From contig OZ316893.1 of the NCBI GenBank assembly GCA_973895155.1, positions 12,462,001-12,526,000 on the forward strand: a stretch of 64,000 bases of DNA, read 5' to 3'. Below, in pieces: positions 12,495 through 25,214 of the stretch. Position 1 is the stretch's first letter, and every line of letters begins with the position of its first letter. A program made the translations under genes and the position numbers. This DNA comes from Marsupella aquatica. Its lineage: Eukaryota; Marchantiophyta. A model generated the notes under the pieces. That model was not told the DNA's origin. It saw nothing but the letters and a program-made list of their open reading frames with translations, and did not search any database.

Positions 12495-12860
12495 CAGAAT
12501 AATGCAATGTAATTCTCTTTCATGTTTTATGTAAAACGCCCTGATAGGAGGAGAGTATTGCATCAAACATTGTTTTATCAAATGACACTTTTCTTTTGTA
12601 TGAATGAAGCCAGTAAGTGCTGGGATTGTTGTGCACAGTCTCTTTCCCAAGGGAACCCTTTGCCTTTTAACTTTCATCGCTAACTTTGCAACAGGTCCAA
12701 CGGCACTAGAAGATTACCCAGGTTTCTCATGCTGTGGATTCCGAATGCTTAGCTAATGATTGAGGGTCTTTGAGGCATAGCAGAACTAGTGTAGTTCAAA
12801 GTCACCTCCCCTTAGGCTGCTTTGAGCTTTGAAAGCCAACCAACCTCCCGTTGCTTCCAC
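12495..12860. other. No gene seen
   Basis: Ordinary AT-rich sequence. No conserved reading frame or clear repeat structure. Confidence 0.3.
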
Positions 12861-12864
12861 TTAG

Positions 12865-13014
12865 TTGCCAACCTAGGGCTTTCTCATCATTCATGCTCAC
12901 TGGTCGGTGTAACAACTTGCTGGGGATCGCTTACACTTAGTTGCCAACCTAGGGCTTTCTCATCATTCATGAGCTCACTGGTCGGTGTAACAACTTGCTG
13001 GGGATCTTCAACGT
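12865..13014. repeat. About 75-bp direct tandem duplication
   Basis: ACTTAGTTGCCAACCTAGGG begins both copies (about 12860 and 12938), and each ends with the phrase CAACTTGCTGGGGATC. The copies differ by a two-base insertion. Flanking phrases (GCCAACCAACCTC before, a GACCAGCTTAGGTCC-like phrase after at 13090) recur at 34.68-34.92 kb, so the block is part of a dispersed repeat. Confidence 0.85.
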
Positions 13015-13109
13015 GATCACAACATCTTGATGGTCAAGTGATGAAGGTAGTTCTCTCATATATACTTTTGCCGACCTGCTACCCCGGACCAGCTTAGGTC
13101 CATTGTTTT

Positions 13110-14880
13110 TTACAGGAAGGCTTAGGAGCCTATCCTCTTACGTGCACATTAGCGCTGTGGAACTCTACTCCATGTGCGTTGCAGCACCTCAGTCCAGCGC
13201 GCAGTCCAGCAGATGCGTCGCCCAAAGTACTCTAGACTTCAACAAGCCATAACATGAGATCTTGATGTCCATTATGGACATAATTCATTGCATTACACAT
13301 GGGTTGATTCAGTGTTCATCTCTAAGCTATGGGGTCTGACTTCCACCCAACTTGCCCAGATGATGATAACTTCCATGCCTTTGCTTCCTTGACTAGAGAA
13401 TACTAGCATCTGCAACAGAGATCCTCAAACTTTCTCCTGTATTTTTTAATGATATATGTCACACCTTATCATCAAAATCAAAGTCCCAAGATCAGATGGG
13501 CTATAAACATGCTTGTTGTGTGAAGGCAATACTTTGTAGCTTTAGATGCATGTCGTCCTAGTGAAAACACACATTTCCAAATGCCCCATGCAAGCTTAGG
13601 AACAATGTCTGACCAAAAGATGAAGATCTAATCTAAGCTCATAATTCTCAAAATCATGAAGTTGTAAATTCATCCACTTGACCAAGGAAATATTTCCTTA
13701 CAACATTTTGTGTATTTTTTAATATATTGGCCACGAAAACCCCATGGCAGAGGAAACACAGAAGTCCAAAAAGACTCACCTAAGCATCAGCCAGCACAGA
13801 AAGCCCTGGCCAAGGAAATATTTAGTTAGTCATTGCAACTCCTGTCAAAGATAATACTTCTTTTTTGCAGACAATGCTTGTTGAAGTGAATATCTTTTAG
13901 TAGTGTTGCTCTTATTATTAGAAGAGGGTATGGTTAATGTGTAGCATGGAGCTCCCATTTCCCAGTATAGTGCCTTATCAATATGCATGGTAAAATACAG
14001 TACCTGTCATTCCTTAGCGTTGAACCATCAAGGTTTATGGAGATGGGACAAAAGTCCCTATGAAATCACATGAGACATCAAAGTTTCCACCTTAATCTTG
14101 CTATAAGTTTCACTGAGCATTTACTAATGATGCCATGGCCCGTCAGACCACCTTGCATGGGATAGCCTTTTGTATTGTTTAAACAAGGGCATAAACGAAG
14201 TGAAAACATGAGGACATCGTCCAGTTTCGCCCTGGGCTCATACACGAGCGGGGCTGTAATATTTCCACGAAACAGAATTTTCAGAAGTGTAGATTCTATT
14301 TGCAAGGAATGGACCCTGGAGCGTGGGCAGCTCGATCCAAGGAGACAGACCAGGTGCAGTCCAGTCAGGCCCATTCGGATCCAACTTCGGTCCACTTTTC
14401 TCAGTTCAACGAACGAGATAGCATGGCAGATGCAAGAGGGACACGCAGTAAGACCGTGAAGTACTATAGTCGTGTCTGAAGGCATAAATCCAAAGCCCGA
14501 GCTTCAGTCAGCCATTGATCCACAAATCATGAGCATGAAGCTCATCTCGTTTCGGTTATGGTCATTTGGCAGAAACGTGAGTTGTGCGCGTGGTCTGGCT
14601 TGCAAGCAAGATAGCTACAGCGGTAAAGAAAGCCCAACCGTTACACAACAAACAATACTCAGATATTGACTTATGTTAACAAAACTTTTCCTTTCAAGAT
14701 TTCTAGGAGATGAGCTTGTATTGAAATTTAGTGTTCACCTATTGGGGGGGGTGGTGCGGGGGGTCTGCATGGACATGAATTTGCTTCAACAGCTACTACC
14801 TAAAGAATCTACAGATTAGTTGTCCAGACCCTGTTTCTTCTCATTCACAAGGACGCAAATACAATGATACAAGAATGAAG
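13110..14880. other. Intergenic, downstream of LFR
   Basis: No domain-bearing reading frame. The segment nearest 14880 would carry the LFR 3' untranslated region. There are G-runs at 14743-14764. Confidence 0.4.
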
Positions 14881-17800
14881 CTAAGATCCCCATACGCCTC
14901 GTATAGGGGCAGCCCTGGCATGAGTTCCAGAACTGAGTTCGTACAAAATTCGTGCAAATATGTCAGACATGCGTACATCTTGCAGTGCCACTTCAACAAA
15001 ACTGTTCTCGTAAGACATTAGAATGCCTCGGTTTTGAGGCTCTGATGCAAGACTCTCCAGAGTAAGAGAAGCTTTTCGACATATCTCTGTCATAGCATGT
15101 GGTGTCTGGACCACCCTCAACAACCGACTAATTGCCCTGCCGATAAAGTTCATCCAAAGCCCAGGTACAGATTTGATGTGAGTAACTCAGTCGTGACCGA
15201 AAATCCTTTAAAAATAAACTTAAAGAGCGACATAAAGTAATCTTTCTCTGAGGAAAACACTGTGAGCTAAAACCATTCCAAAAAAACCGATCAAGATACC
15301 AGAATCGTCCAGAGCATACCAGCGCTCATTGGCAAGGCGCAGTCTACAGTCCATGTTGATCTCTGCAAAGTTATACAAGGCTGCTACAGCAGCTGCTTGT
15401 GCATCCGGCCCTGGCAAGCCCATTAGATCCACCAACCGCTTGTATATCTGGAACAGAACGCACAGCAATAGATTCTCTAAATAAGCACCTGAAAAGCATG
15501 AACCTTTGAAAACAATTAAGAAGTAACTCCAGCAAGTGCACCTCCTATCGGCCCCAATCAAGGACTGGGTTGAACGAAACCTGGGGGACAAACGGGAGAA
15601 GGAATGGCTCATTGTCGGGATTGACAACTAGTCTACCGAGCAATTCTGCTGCGGAACAGTGCCATGCCCGCACTTGTGAAGCCAGCATCCCGAAAATAGC
15701 CAGTATTGCTCTTTTGACCCTGTGCAGAAAAATGCAAAACACCACATGAAGGTCTTGAAAACGAACGGAGTTAATTCCAGTATGAGAACCAACAGCAGTT
15801 TGTACTCTCCTCGGCAACTGAAACAAGTGCAAATGGTCGTACATGGTGGAGGGGAACAAAAAGTTGTGCCTTAACAAGCATCGAAAAAACCCTTTGTTTA
15901 CTTACATTATGCGACCTTTAGGAGGAGAGTCGATAGTCTCACCAAAGATCTTCAAAACCAGAAATGGTGCCAGATTTACAATAGTGTCCAGCGCATTGGT
16001 CACAAGCTCGATATCCTCTGCAGAACTCCCGGCCCACATTCATAACATAGATGAGACTCTCGATAACACCTTGTGCCTGACAAATCCAGGGATATACGAA
16101 AGCCTTTGCCTAGCAGTGATGTGAATAGATGAATACGGCAAACTAATCAGAGTCTTGGTTCATTAACGTTAAGAATCTGCTGATGACACGGGCTGGCAAT
16201 CTTTGTAGGATGACGGCGGCTCATCTACGTGTTCGTCGTTGCTTACCACTTTCATGATCCTCCATACATACAACCAGAGTCTCCAACAACGCACGATGTT
16301 GTGCCATTGTTTGCTCGTTCTCGGGCATGAACGAGAAGTTCCGTATCACATTTGATGCAGCTACGGCACACTGTTGTCGATCTGATCGCCCTACCTCGTC
16401 CAAATTGAAAAGCCCTTCCTCGTCCCACCACCAGTCCAAAGGCTTCTGTGGACCCTTAGCTTCTGTCCCTGGATCCTCTGCTGGCCAGTTCTCGGGTATT
16501 GTCCTGCCATAGAAAACCTCTTAAGCACTTGATACCCGAGAGTTCAGTAGAAATTTCCCATCGACGTTGAATTCTCAAATAGTTGATTTCACTCATGGGA
16601 CTCAAAAAGCAAATTCTGCAGCTGGCAAATACTCCGAGTTTCCTTTTTCACTCTCAAACCTAGAATATTGGCAGAGCAACTTTTTCGGAGCTTAGATGGC
16701 GGCTGCCTTGGAGGTATGTAAGCGATGACAGTAAAGCCGAAAGAGTAACGATGACTACACACATTCGGGTGTCCAGTATCCAGACTGGGTGCCGTCATGG
16801 ACTTCCAATTGTCGTTCTTCACGTGCGGATGTTCAGCTCCACAGCCTTGAAGGCGAAAATAGCGTTTACCCGAGACAAATGATAGTGTTCGCAGAGCATG
16901 CGTTGAGAAGCGCGCTCGTATTCTGTCGAATGTGGTGTTTTGGGTGAGAAGATAAGAAGGTAATAACTCTTGCAAAACCCTCACCTGATGCGATGAATAG
17001 GGTCGTCGGGGCTGAGGCTCTCCGACTCCATCCCAAATCCAGTGAAGGGTCGTCCGGCTCCCAACGTTCGTGGCCGAGCCAGCTTCCCAGTGTCCCTGGT
17101 GTGTGCGATATCTCGCCACTCGTTGACCTTCCCTTAAAAAAACAAACCACATCTTATCAAGGCTCAAGGGAGACGTTCCCATTCGAGAAAGATTGCGTGC
17201 AAAGAAAGAGTAATAAGAAAGAATTGAGATAACATAAGGTTTTTCGGTAATACCACATGGAGAAGGGCGTCCACAAGGCCCGGTATTTTTGCCAGGGGGC
17301 TTGAGTCCTTTCTGTTCTCGGTGTCCTTCTCCTTGAAAGAAAGCATCGTCAGAGTATTCAGGGCCCAAGTGAGCTCCCCTTTCAACCCGCTCTGCAACGC
17401 CATCACCATCCTCTTGTTGTTTTGCTCTGCAGCACCAAGGACAGCCCCAGTTCCCATCGTAGAATAACTCTCTCAGAGCAAATAATTTTCCGGTCCCCGA
17501 GCAAGAATGCACTTGCGCGTTCTTCCGATGCAATGAAACACCAGACCAGACCAGACCAGACCAGACCAGACCAGAAAAAGGGTTTTTCGACAGTATCAAC
17601 CGAGAATAAAAATAGGGTTGCTGTACCCCAAGGGATAAACTTCTCCCATGCCAATGCTACTTCTCCAGGAGTGCAGACGTACACACAAGCGAAATACCCT
17701 CTTAGCGAAATACCCTTCTCCTTCTCACTCTTTCGGACAATATGGAGTGAAGTTATCTAAGCCTTTCGGACAAAGAAGTGTAGTTTTGTGCAGTACACAC

Positions 17801-18938
17801 TAATCTGCCGTCCACGGTTCAACAGAAGTTCGGGAGGTCCCAATCGAAGGGGAAGGATTTCACAAGTACAAAGCGGAACAATCCCCACACACAATAACAC
17901 CGCGATTCACATAATTTCAGAAAATGATGGATATTACGAACATCCTCAGCGACTGTAAGGGTATTTGTTTTACGGTGAATGGAAAGGATGGAACAACCAA
18001 TAATAATCCCGTCTATTTGAACGGGCAGCCGCAAGCATTCGTTTAGCTTGCTGCCGGGAAGGTAGGCCATAGGCCACACCGAAGTGTGCCATCCATCATC
18101 CTCGAGGAAGAGGGTGAGTACGACTCTACGTCAGTCACTGAGAGATTCTCCGATTCTGCATCATATTACTGGTGTAGTCGGACTAGGACTGCTCTGGAGC
18201 CTGCTGCTGACAGCAAGTAGATCAACGGGACGGGCGGGTAATCTGGTATGGTACGCTGCCCCCACCCAGCATAGGAATCCGTGAAGGCAGAATCAGTGTT
18301 GATTCTTCTGCAGTGTAGCATTCCGTATTATTTTTTAATTGCGGGATATTGTATCATACGAGTCAAAATAAGCTTAGATAGGCCCCGAAAGTTCCCCTCC
18401 TTCTTGCTACAAAAAAGTAAGACCCCCGGCGCCCCCTTCATTCACCTCCAATACTTATGTTCTATGTATGCCACGCACACACTCTGCAGTGCCCAATCAC
18501 CGACCGTGCATTCGATCGACTCAAGTAGCCCAAAATAGTCCGACAACCGAGAAAGAAAGGGCGATTTAGGGTACACATGAGTACTGAAATGATGTCCAGG
18601 ACACGGAATTTTCGATCAATTGAAAAGACGCATTAGAGTTCAGAGAGAGTGAGTCAGGGAGAATTAGTAGTACAGGAGACCAGCATGTCCGACCAGACTA
18701 CAGAAGCATCCTAAAAAATGCACAAAAACCGACCTGCGAAGGAATTCTGCACTTGTAGGGATGGGCCCAAGGAGGGCAGGGACACGGCCCCAGCCAAGCC
18801 CGAGGCATCCGGATTGCTGCCATGGTTATTATTGTTGTTGTTGGTATTATTGTTGCTGTTGTGGTGGTGGTGATTGGCGTTATGAGCCGGCCTCCCTCTC
18901 TTCGGTGCAGTCCCTCCGGGTCCCGTCTGCCCCACCAT
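14881..18938 (-). CDS. LFR: LFR-type ARM-repeat subunit of SWI/SNF chromatin remodelling complex
   Basis: Encodes a nuclear armadillo-repeat protein related to Arabidopsis LEAF AND FLOWER RELATED, a SWI/SNF component related to animal ARID1/BAF250. I place eight exons on GT-AG borders: 18938-18734, 17426-17254, 17127-16985, 16503-16247, 16017-15906, 15719-15581, 15447-15320 and 15136-14881. They join in one frame to 471 codons including the stop, close to the Arabidopsis length. The N-terminus has an AT-hook-like RGRP at residues 14-17, then a His/Asn-rich run, then the conserved LGPSLQVQNSFA phrase. Exon 2 holds ALNTLTMLSFKEKD and IPGLVDALL; exon 4 holds EEGLFNLDE and SNVIRNFSFMP; exons 6-8 hold ELLGRLVVNPDNEPF, DAQAAAVAALYN and FARILYELSS, all hallmarks of the family. 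The frame extends 12 codons upstream to a TTG; I take the ATG at 18938. Intron 1 is the longest (1.3 kb). Confidence 0.93.
17541..17575. repeat. (ACCAG)7 pentanucleotide microsatellite in LFR intron 1
   Basis: Seven perfect ACCAG units in a row. The location is about 115 bp upstream of LFR exon 2, within intron 1. It is long enough to be length-polymorphic. Confidence 0.95.
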
Positions 18939-19645
18939 TCTCCTTCCTCCACTCCTCCCTCCACAAGATTTCAATCAATTAGTCGGTCCTCCTAGCCCGG
19001 CTGTCCGTCCGCCTCGAATCGCCACTAACAACAGCAAACCACTGCTAAAATTCACCCAATCTGCCTTCTGCACACATCAATCCGTCGAATTCCGGTCTAC
19101 CATGTTGTAACTTTAACCGATCAGCCGTCTTCGTCGTGCATATTGCACTGCACTGTGACGCAATGCAATGCGATTGCTCCTGCGTGCGGAATTTCACTTC
19201 CGTGACCTCATCGTCGTCACCATTTCTCACAGCCAGTACCACCGTATGGCATTGCTCAATCTACCAGCAGCTGCACGACGACAAGCCATGACATTAAGTG
19301 ATCATTCTATTCACTACTCCTACTCACTCCCGCACTTGCTGTACTGCTTTTTGCTTTGCTCCCTCGTTGTCTCGTACCGTTTGCAATGTCTGAATGAATG
19401 ATGCGGAACGAGTGACCCCTGCAAATGCGACGAATGAACGGATGTATAATGGCGATTTCAGTCTTTCTTATTACCTCTTTGTCTTCGTTTTTCAGCCGAA
19501 GCAAACAAACCCAAACAAACCCTACACAAGGGGCCAGCATCAGAACAAGCGCTGGTACTGGACATAGTTTAGGTTTAGACGTTATTGGACGTTGCATCTT
19601 TTGGACCTTACGCCGCGTTTCTCGACCTTACTATGCCACAGCTTT
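18939..19645 (-). promoter_or_regulatory. Upstream region of LFR
   Basis: Lies immediately 5' of the LFR start codon on the minus strand and should hold its promoter and leader. I see no unambiguous TATA box. Short antisense frames here have no family signature. Confidence 0.3.
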
Positions 19646-19649
19646 TTCT

Positions 19650-20152
19650 TTTTTACTAACCTGTCCCCAAACTATCCAATATTTGTCCCTCAAACTACCC
19701 AATATTAGTAACTAGCCTGTCTTGCAAACATAACTAATTATCATCCTGCCCCCCATTTTGTGTGCGGGTTAGTGTTAACTCATATACGGGTTTGATTTGT
19801 CATGTGGGAAGTTGTTACTGGCTAGCCTACCCCGCCGTGACCCCCTTTTCCCCATCCCCGTTACAGGGCACAATTGCAGGTCCGGGAGGGGAGAAAACAC
19901 ATCATTTTTTGCTCCACACTCCCGTCACACAAACCCGACACTTTTGGCCCTCATTTTACTCAGGAAACATAGCAGGGAAGGGGAAGGGGGTTGCGATGGG
20001 TTAAGGCTAGATAGTAGCAACTTACCACATGGCAACAGGAACCTATATACGAGCTAATACTAACCCAAATACGAAATTGGGGGTGAGTTGATAGTAATTT
20101 TTGTTTGGGGAGCATGTTAATAATGTCGGGTAGTTTGGGGACAAGTTAGTAA
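19650..20152. mobile_element. Non-autonomous DNA transposon with long terminal inverted repeats
   Basis: The outer ends read TTTTACTAACCTGTCCCCAA on the left and the near-complement TTGGGGACAAGTTAGTAAAA on the right. Inward matching continues for roughly 170 bp per arm, for example GGGTTAGTGTTAACTC against GGGTTAGTATTAGCTC and CATGTGGGAAGTTGTTACT against CATGTGGTAAGTTGCTACT. The arms enclose a short C-rich centre with no transposase. Total length is about 500 bp. I could not settle the target-site duplication. A Mutator-like or foldback MITE is the best guess. Confidence 0.75.
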
Positions 20153-20267
20153 AAACCTGTACTACGTTATGTTATTTTATTTTATTTTAGGACACTAGTA
20201 TGTTATTATGACCTTACTATGTTTACTATATAAACCACCTCTATGGTTTAAAGGTTTTACATAATAG

Positions 20268-20642
20268 CATCTCCAACCCAGTACCTTCAAACTACCTCTA
20301 TAAGGGCATCTCCAACCCTACTGGATAGGTTTACTATAACTGCGTTGACCAAACCCTATTGGATTCTATTTTTTGGTTCCCCTATCTATATGTGGACGAG
20401 ATTATAAACTAGTTGACTCTCTATTGGGTTCCTTGTAAGGACGAGATTATAAACTAGTTGACTCTCTATTGGGTTCTTTGTAAGGTTGTTACTCTTGTTT
20501 TCTAGGAAAGTTACCCCATGAAGATTGGGGCTGTTTTTCAGTTTGCCACTATAGCTACATACATAAACAAAAAACAAGACATTATCAGACTGGGATTTTT
20601 ATGTACCTAGTAACCAAAATGTCATAGGGGTGGAGATGCTTA
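20268..20642. mobile_element. MITE-like element with GCATCTCCAACCC ends
   Basis: AGCATCTCCAACCCAGT on the left is mirrored by GGGGTGGAGATGCTTAA on the right. A second GGCATCTCCAACCCTAC occurs inside at 20303. Termini reading GCATCTCCA are widespread in plant MITEs. No coding capacity. A 45-bp tandem duplication sits inside. Confidence 0.55.
20394..20484. repeat. 45-bp tandem duplication
   Basis: GGACGAGATTATAAACTAGT starts at 20394 and again at 20439. The two units differ at about one position, so the duplication is recent. It lies inside the MITE-like element. Confidence 0.9.
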
Positions 20643-20779
20643 AACCACTACTCCCGGTATACAAGGACCTTTGGTACTGTACTGCCATTCATGCTGGGCA
20701 GGGCACTTAGAACCCAGGATGGGGGAGGACTGGCTGGAAACTTGAAATTTCATCTAATTTTATTCTCAAAAATATTTAC

Positions 20780-21300
20780 TAATTTTTGAAATGGAAAATA
20801 CCCAGTAGTAGATCTCATTGAGATCTTTCTTTTGCACCCTAGATTGTCTTCTAACATGGATGGATAAGATTTCTAGAGACAATACAAAATAGACGGCAAA
20901 GATTGTAAAACCAACAATATCAACGGCTAGGAGAGCTTGGAGTTTTTTTATTTTTCATTTGAAAAAGATTAACCCATTTACAAAACGGAAAAAACCCATC
21001 CATAGATCTCTTTGAGATCTTTCTTTTGAGCCATAGATTGGCCACTATGATGGACGGACGAGATTTCTAGAGACAAAAAATGCAGACGGCTCAGATCGAC
21101 CCTTCCCCCCAAAATTCAAATTTCAAATTTGGCTAATCAGATTGCACCTTTAGTTTTTTTTGTTATTTCTTACAAAATATCCAACCATTTTGCCTGCTTT
21201 TTTTTGTACAGAGGTGGATCTCAAGGAGACCTACAATTTGAGCCATAGATCTGATCAGTCTGATGGCTCTGATCAGTCTGATGGCTGAGGGTAGGTGCAG
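20780..21300. repeat. Diverged direct repeat of about 190 bp with AGATCT palindromes
   Basis: Copies near 20808 and 20998 share a palindromic AGATCTCxxTGAGATCT-type core, then TTCTTTTG, then GATTTCTAGAGACAA and AGACGGC. A third, weaker copy begins near 21218 (GTGGATCTCAAGGAGACC, then GAGCCATAGATC). Within the third, TCTGATCAGTCTGATGGC is itself doubled. No gene is present. Confidence 0.6.
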
Positions 21301-21439
21301 CTATCAATGCAAATTGGACAGCTCTAGGGAGGAGCTGCTCTGCTGCCCGATGTTTCAGGCACTGGATACACTTGGTATGAGGACCTCCGGGTAACCTGAA
21401 GCCCCTTATACTCATAGGTGGGGTTAAAGGGGGGCTTGC

Positions 21440-21925
21440 CTCCAAGAGATTAATTTGCCTAGGTCAACAACGCACCTACCCTCCACAGCCTGTTCCCATG
21501 CACTTCCCATCATACTATTTCCCATCATACTATTTCATACCCTAAAAACTTGTTGTGGGAATTAGCACATTATTGTTTCTGGTTTGCCCTAGGGGATTCT
21601 ATCTTACACACTTGAAGGGTTTCCCCCTCAAGCTATGGCCCCAGTTGTACACCGGAGTTTCTTGGCCCCCAAAAACTATTCCAGGATCAGTCATTAAGCA
21701 TGTATGGGTGACCTTATAACTTAAGGAGAGTTTAATCAGTAAAAACATTATGTAGCAATCTGTGAAAGACTACGAGTGTGAAAAATGTCTCCATCCATCC
21801 TTATTGCAATGGTTGTATCTTTGCTGGACCTTGGAGAAACCCCACAAATTAGACCGGCTTGTCCTGCATGCCTTTGCTAGGACCTTGTCTCCTAAATCTG
21901 CATGGGATGTTTATTTATTTATTTA
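21440..21925. other. No gene seen
   Basis: AT-rich sequence adjoining the Helitron terminus. No supported feature. Confidence 0.3.
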
Positions 21926-22120
21926 CTAGCCCAATGCTTGTGCATAACATGTCAAGGAGAGGCAAAGATGTCAATGAGAGACAAAGAGGAAAAGATGTCA
22001 AGGTGATCCAAGATGTCAATGAGAAACAAAGATTTTAAGGCAAGGCAAACTAATATGTCAAGGAGAAGGAAAAATGTTGAGGTAAGACAAAAATGTCAAG
22101 AAGAGGCAAAGAAATGTTGG
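21926..22120 (-). mobile_element. Helitron 3' end with subterminal minisatellite
   Basis: Read on the minus strand, the segment ends in a short ATGC/GCAT stem, a few bases, then CTAG followed by T. This is the arrangement of plant Helitron 3' termini (hairpin, CTRR, host T). Just inside lies an array of AAGATGTCAAGGAGAGGCA-like units (about 21948-22112). The same terminus-plus-array arrangement is seen at 46.31 kb. The element's 5' end cannot be located, and no Rep or helicase coding is visible here. Confidence 0.55.
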
Positions 22121-25080
22121 TAAGTTTGTTGTCATTCCAATGGTGTAATGTGTAGTCATGTTTGTTGGTGCGGATTTCTCATAATTTTGATTGGGTGGTT
22201 TTTGTTGGAAAAATGCTATCGTTTTGGTCAGTGAGGGCAAGTCAAGGTGAGGTGCAAGGATGCAAGACGGGACATGCCAGCATTTTGTTGCAAAAAGGTT
22301 ACTTATCCTTTTGGTTGTTGGGGAGAGCGAGTTAAGGCAAGGGTGCACAGATGCGAGACATTTCACGGCAGCATAACCTGGCAAAGTCCAAACATGGCCG
22401 CCCCATAGGGGGAAAATTTTGTTTTGGGTTTTTTGTCTTTTTTGAATTTCTTGTTCCCTAGCCTTTCTGTTATGGGCAGACGGGCAACGCCAAGTGCAAT
22501 CACACATAACACAAAGTACTTTGCAATCTTGTGAGACACAATGTGTACCTTGCGGGCATGTGTACCTATGATATGGGGCTATAGGCAGATTTACCGCCAT
22601 GGTACAGGCTGCAAGCATATTGTTGCTTCTTTGACCGCAGCAATGTGTTGCTACCCGGTGCGGTTCGTCTTCTTCATAAAGAGATCTGGTAAGTGCAAGG
22701 GCTAGCTTGGTCGCAGCCATCTTCTTGCAGTTGTGAAACATTACACTGAAAAATTTGGTATTTTCTACTTCTATTAATATTAAAACTCCAACCCAAAATA
22801 GTCCTTTACAAAATAGAGTCTAGTTTGTGGACCTGTCTTTTATGTATGGTTAGGCCTGGAAGGACTAGAAGTGAGGGGAATTTCCAATTTGGGAAGCTGC
22901 ATCAGGTTTTTTAGAGTACCTTTTGTCTCTTTGTTGTTAAAGTGGAGAAAATGTATCAAGTGATAGTCTCGGTGATAGTTGAAACACACTATTTTAATAC
23001 TGCATTGGATCAGTTAAATACACACTTCAGCTTGGACTTAGTGAAAGCCTGTCAAAATGTACTTAGAGCCATTAGTGTGATGTCTTTTTGTATGTTTCAT
23101 GCGTGGTCCCTTAATTTGGAGTATACAGGGTACAATTTGGGTCCCTTTTCAATTCTAAGAGCAAAGTATTTCTCACTTCTATGCTTCCAACCGCGCTTAA
23201 GGTGAGGATTACCTAGCTACTGTAGTGGATTTATTAAAGTATTGCAAAATCAATTACTAAAGTGCAAATTCTCAAATATGACCGTACAATTCTCAAGTAT
23301 GACTGTCTAAGATTTACTGTAAAATTAATTCTCCAATCCGTTCAAGACTGTTTGCATTTTTGGGCTGTATTTTATGGAAAGAATGTCGGGGAGTATGTAT
23401 GACTTGGGTGCTCTTCCACCAGACTATCCTATGTTCTTATTTGACATGCACCTTTGATGAAACTAGCCACTTTTGGTAGTTAAGGGAACCATTCCTCCCT
23501 GATCAACATGCAATTAGCTATAGTCTTGGTGGTAGTCTTGTCTCTAGTCTTGCTTGATAGTTGATTCCTTTGTACCTTATGTAAGGCTTCCAAAGTAACG
23601 CAAGGAGCACATTTTGCCAGACTAAGGATTTTTTAGAATGTTACATGTTGCGTGTATTTGAGGTCCAAGGGAAAAACCTAAGACACCTTGTTAAAGCATT
23701 GAGCTCAAGTAGCAGTATCGGTAAGAGCTTCAGGCAACAGCCAGCAACAGCAGCATCGAGCAGCACAACATCCACCACCAAGCATGTGCATTTTGGTATG
23801 GTCACTGACTAGAATGTCTTTTCTCTTTTCAAGCACTACTAAGGTAACTCATATTGTAGAGTTATAGGGCCAATCACCCATCTTTTTATAGGCTGCTAAC
23901 AAAAACTTAGATTGAGCATAGGACATTTAAAAAAAATGACCTGACATCTTGATTACTTTCCCCAGTGAATAGTCAAAGTCATCACCTCTGACAGAAACCT
24001 CACCTTTGAGGTCCATTTTTATTTTTGGTGTAAATTCACTGATCACTCATGGAAATGTGCAGAAACAAAGTTTCAATCCATCCTGGCTTCAATGTCAATT
24101 CTATATTGAGCCAGTATTTTACCATATGAAAATTCAGCTTTTAATTGCATTGTCACTAAAGATATTCAAATTGATAATAGTGCCATGGTTTTTATTGTAT
24201 TTACAAATATGCCACGGTTTTGTACAAGTTCATCAAAGTAACAAATTAGAACATTGTTACTGGAAAGTAACATTTCAAGTAAACAAAGAAAATGGTAAAT
24301 TAGGGTGAAAGAAAATAATCTTTGGATAAGTTGTGATTGATATATGAGTGTTTTCTGGTAATCCGTTTCAGTTTCTTAATTTAATTTATACATTTTTGAA
24401 ATAATGATAAGTAGAAAGCAACTCTTCAACTACTCTAACATTTACAAAGGTAACATAAGAAACACAAGAAACTTTTCAACTTGTCTTTTCAACTTCTCTA
24501 ACATTTACCAAGGTAACTTAAGAATTTGACTTATGTGTGGATAGAAGAATAAGAAACGAAGGTAAGAAACACTAGAACTACTATGGGTAGAGGAATACCA
24601 AGAGACTCTAAGACCTTTCAACTACTATGGACAAAACAATATTTTGAATGAACTATATGAAATGTTACATACATGTATTCTGACTATAGACATAAGGGTA
24701 CTAAGGGAAACTTTTTGCATGGAGTATTACCCTTGGTATTTCCATGAATATACTCCTATTTGTCTTCAATGAAATCATCCTAACTATGTTTATAATTGAT
24801 TTCATTTATAACCCTTCATTTAATCTTTGTCCTCTCATCTATCCATTTCAATGTGCAATTCTGCATGGTTCCAAATAGTTCAATAAAACAAGCTTAGGTA
24901 ACCCAGGGGTACTCCAACTAACTAACAACAATGGAGGTATTGTAAATAAGAACATCTTTAGTGGCCATGTAATTAAAAGCTGAACTAAAATTATAACAAG
25001 AAAGACAAGAAATGGCATTAAGTAGCTACACACAAGTTTTGGGATTTATTTCACTTCTCACTTATCCAGGGTTCAGTGTC
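22121..25080. other. Long AT-rich intergenic stretch
   Basis: No recognisable gene. The 227-codon minus-strand frame at 22058-22741 partly translates the minisatellite and shows no domain. The remaining frames are short. Part of 22.1-22.8 kb may be the body of the Helitron whose 3' end is at 21926. Confidence 0.4.
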
Positions 25081-25214
25081 TCATAGCGGTCTGAAACTGC
25101 ACTTTCTTGGTTGAGGCCGTGAATAGCGTGTGTGAATCGGGAAAGGTCCCGGCGAGTGGGGGGGACAAAGGACCGGCGCTTCTTTGACGGAAACAGTGTG
25201 CGGCAGGGCCAAGT

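Noticed and set aside
16589-17599. 336-codon minus-strand frame across LFR introns
   Set aside because: It reads through exons and introns 2-3 in the wrong frame; the spliced LFR model explains the conserved segments.
22058-22741. 227-codon minus-strand frame
   Set aside because: It lies in or next to a Helitron body, its end translates the minisatellite, and no domain is visible.
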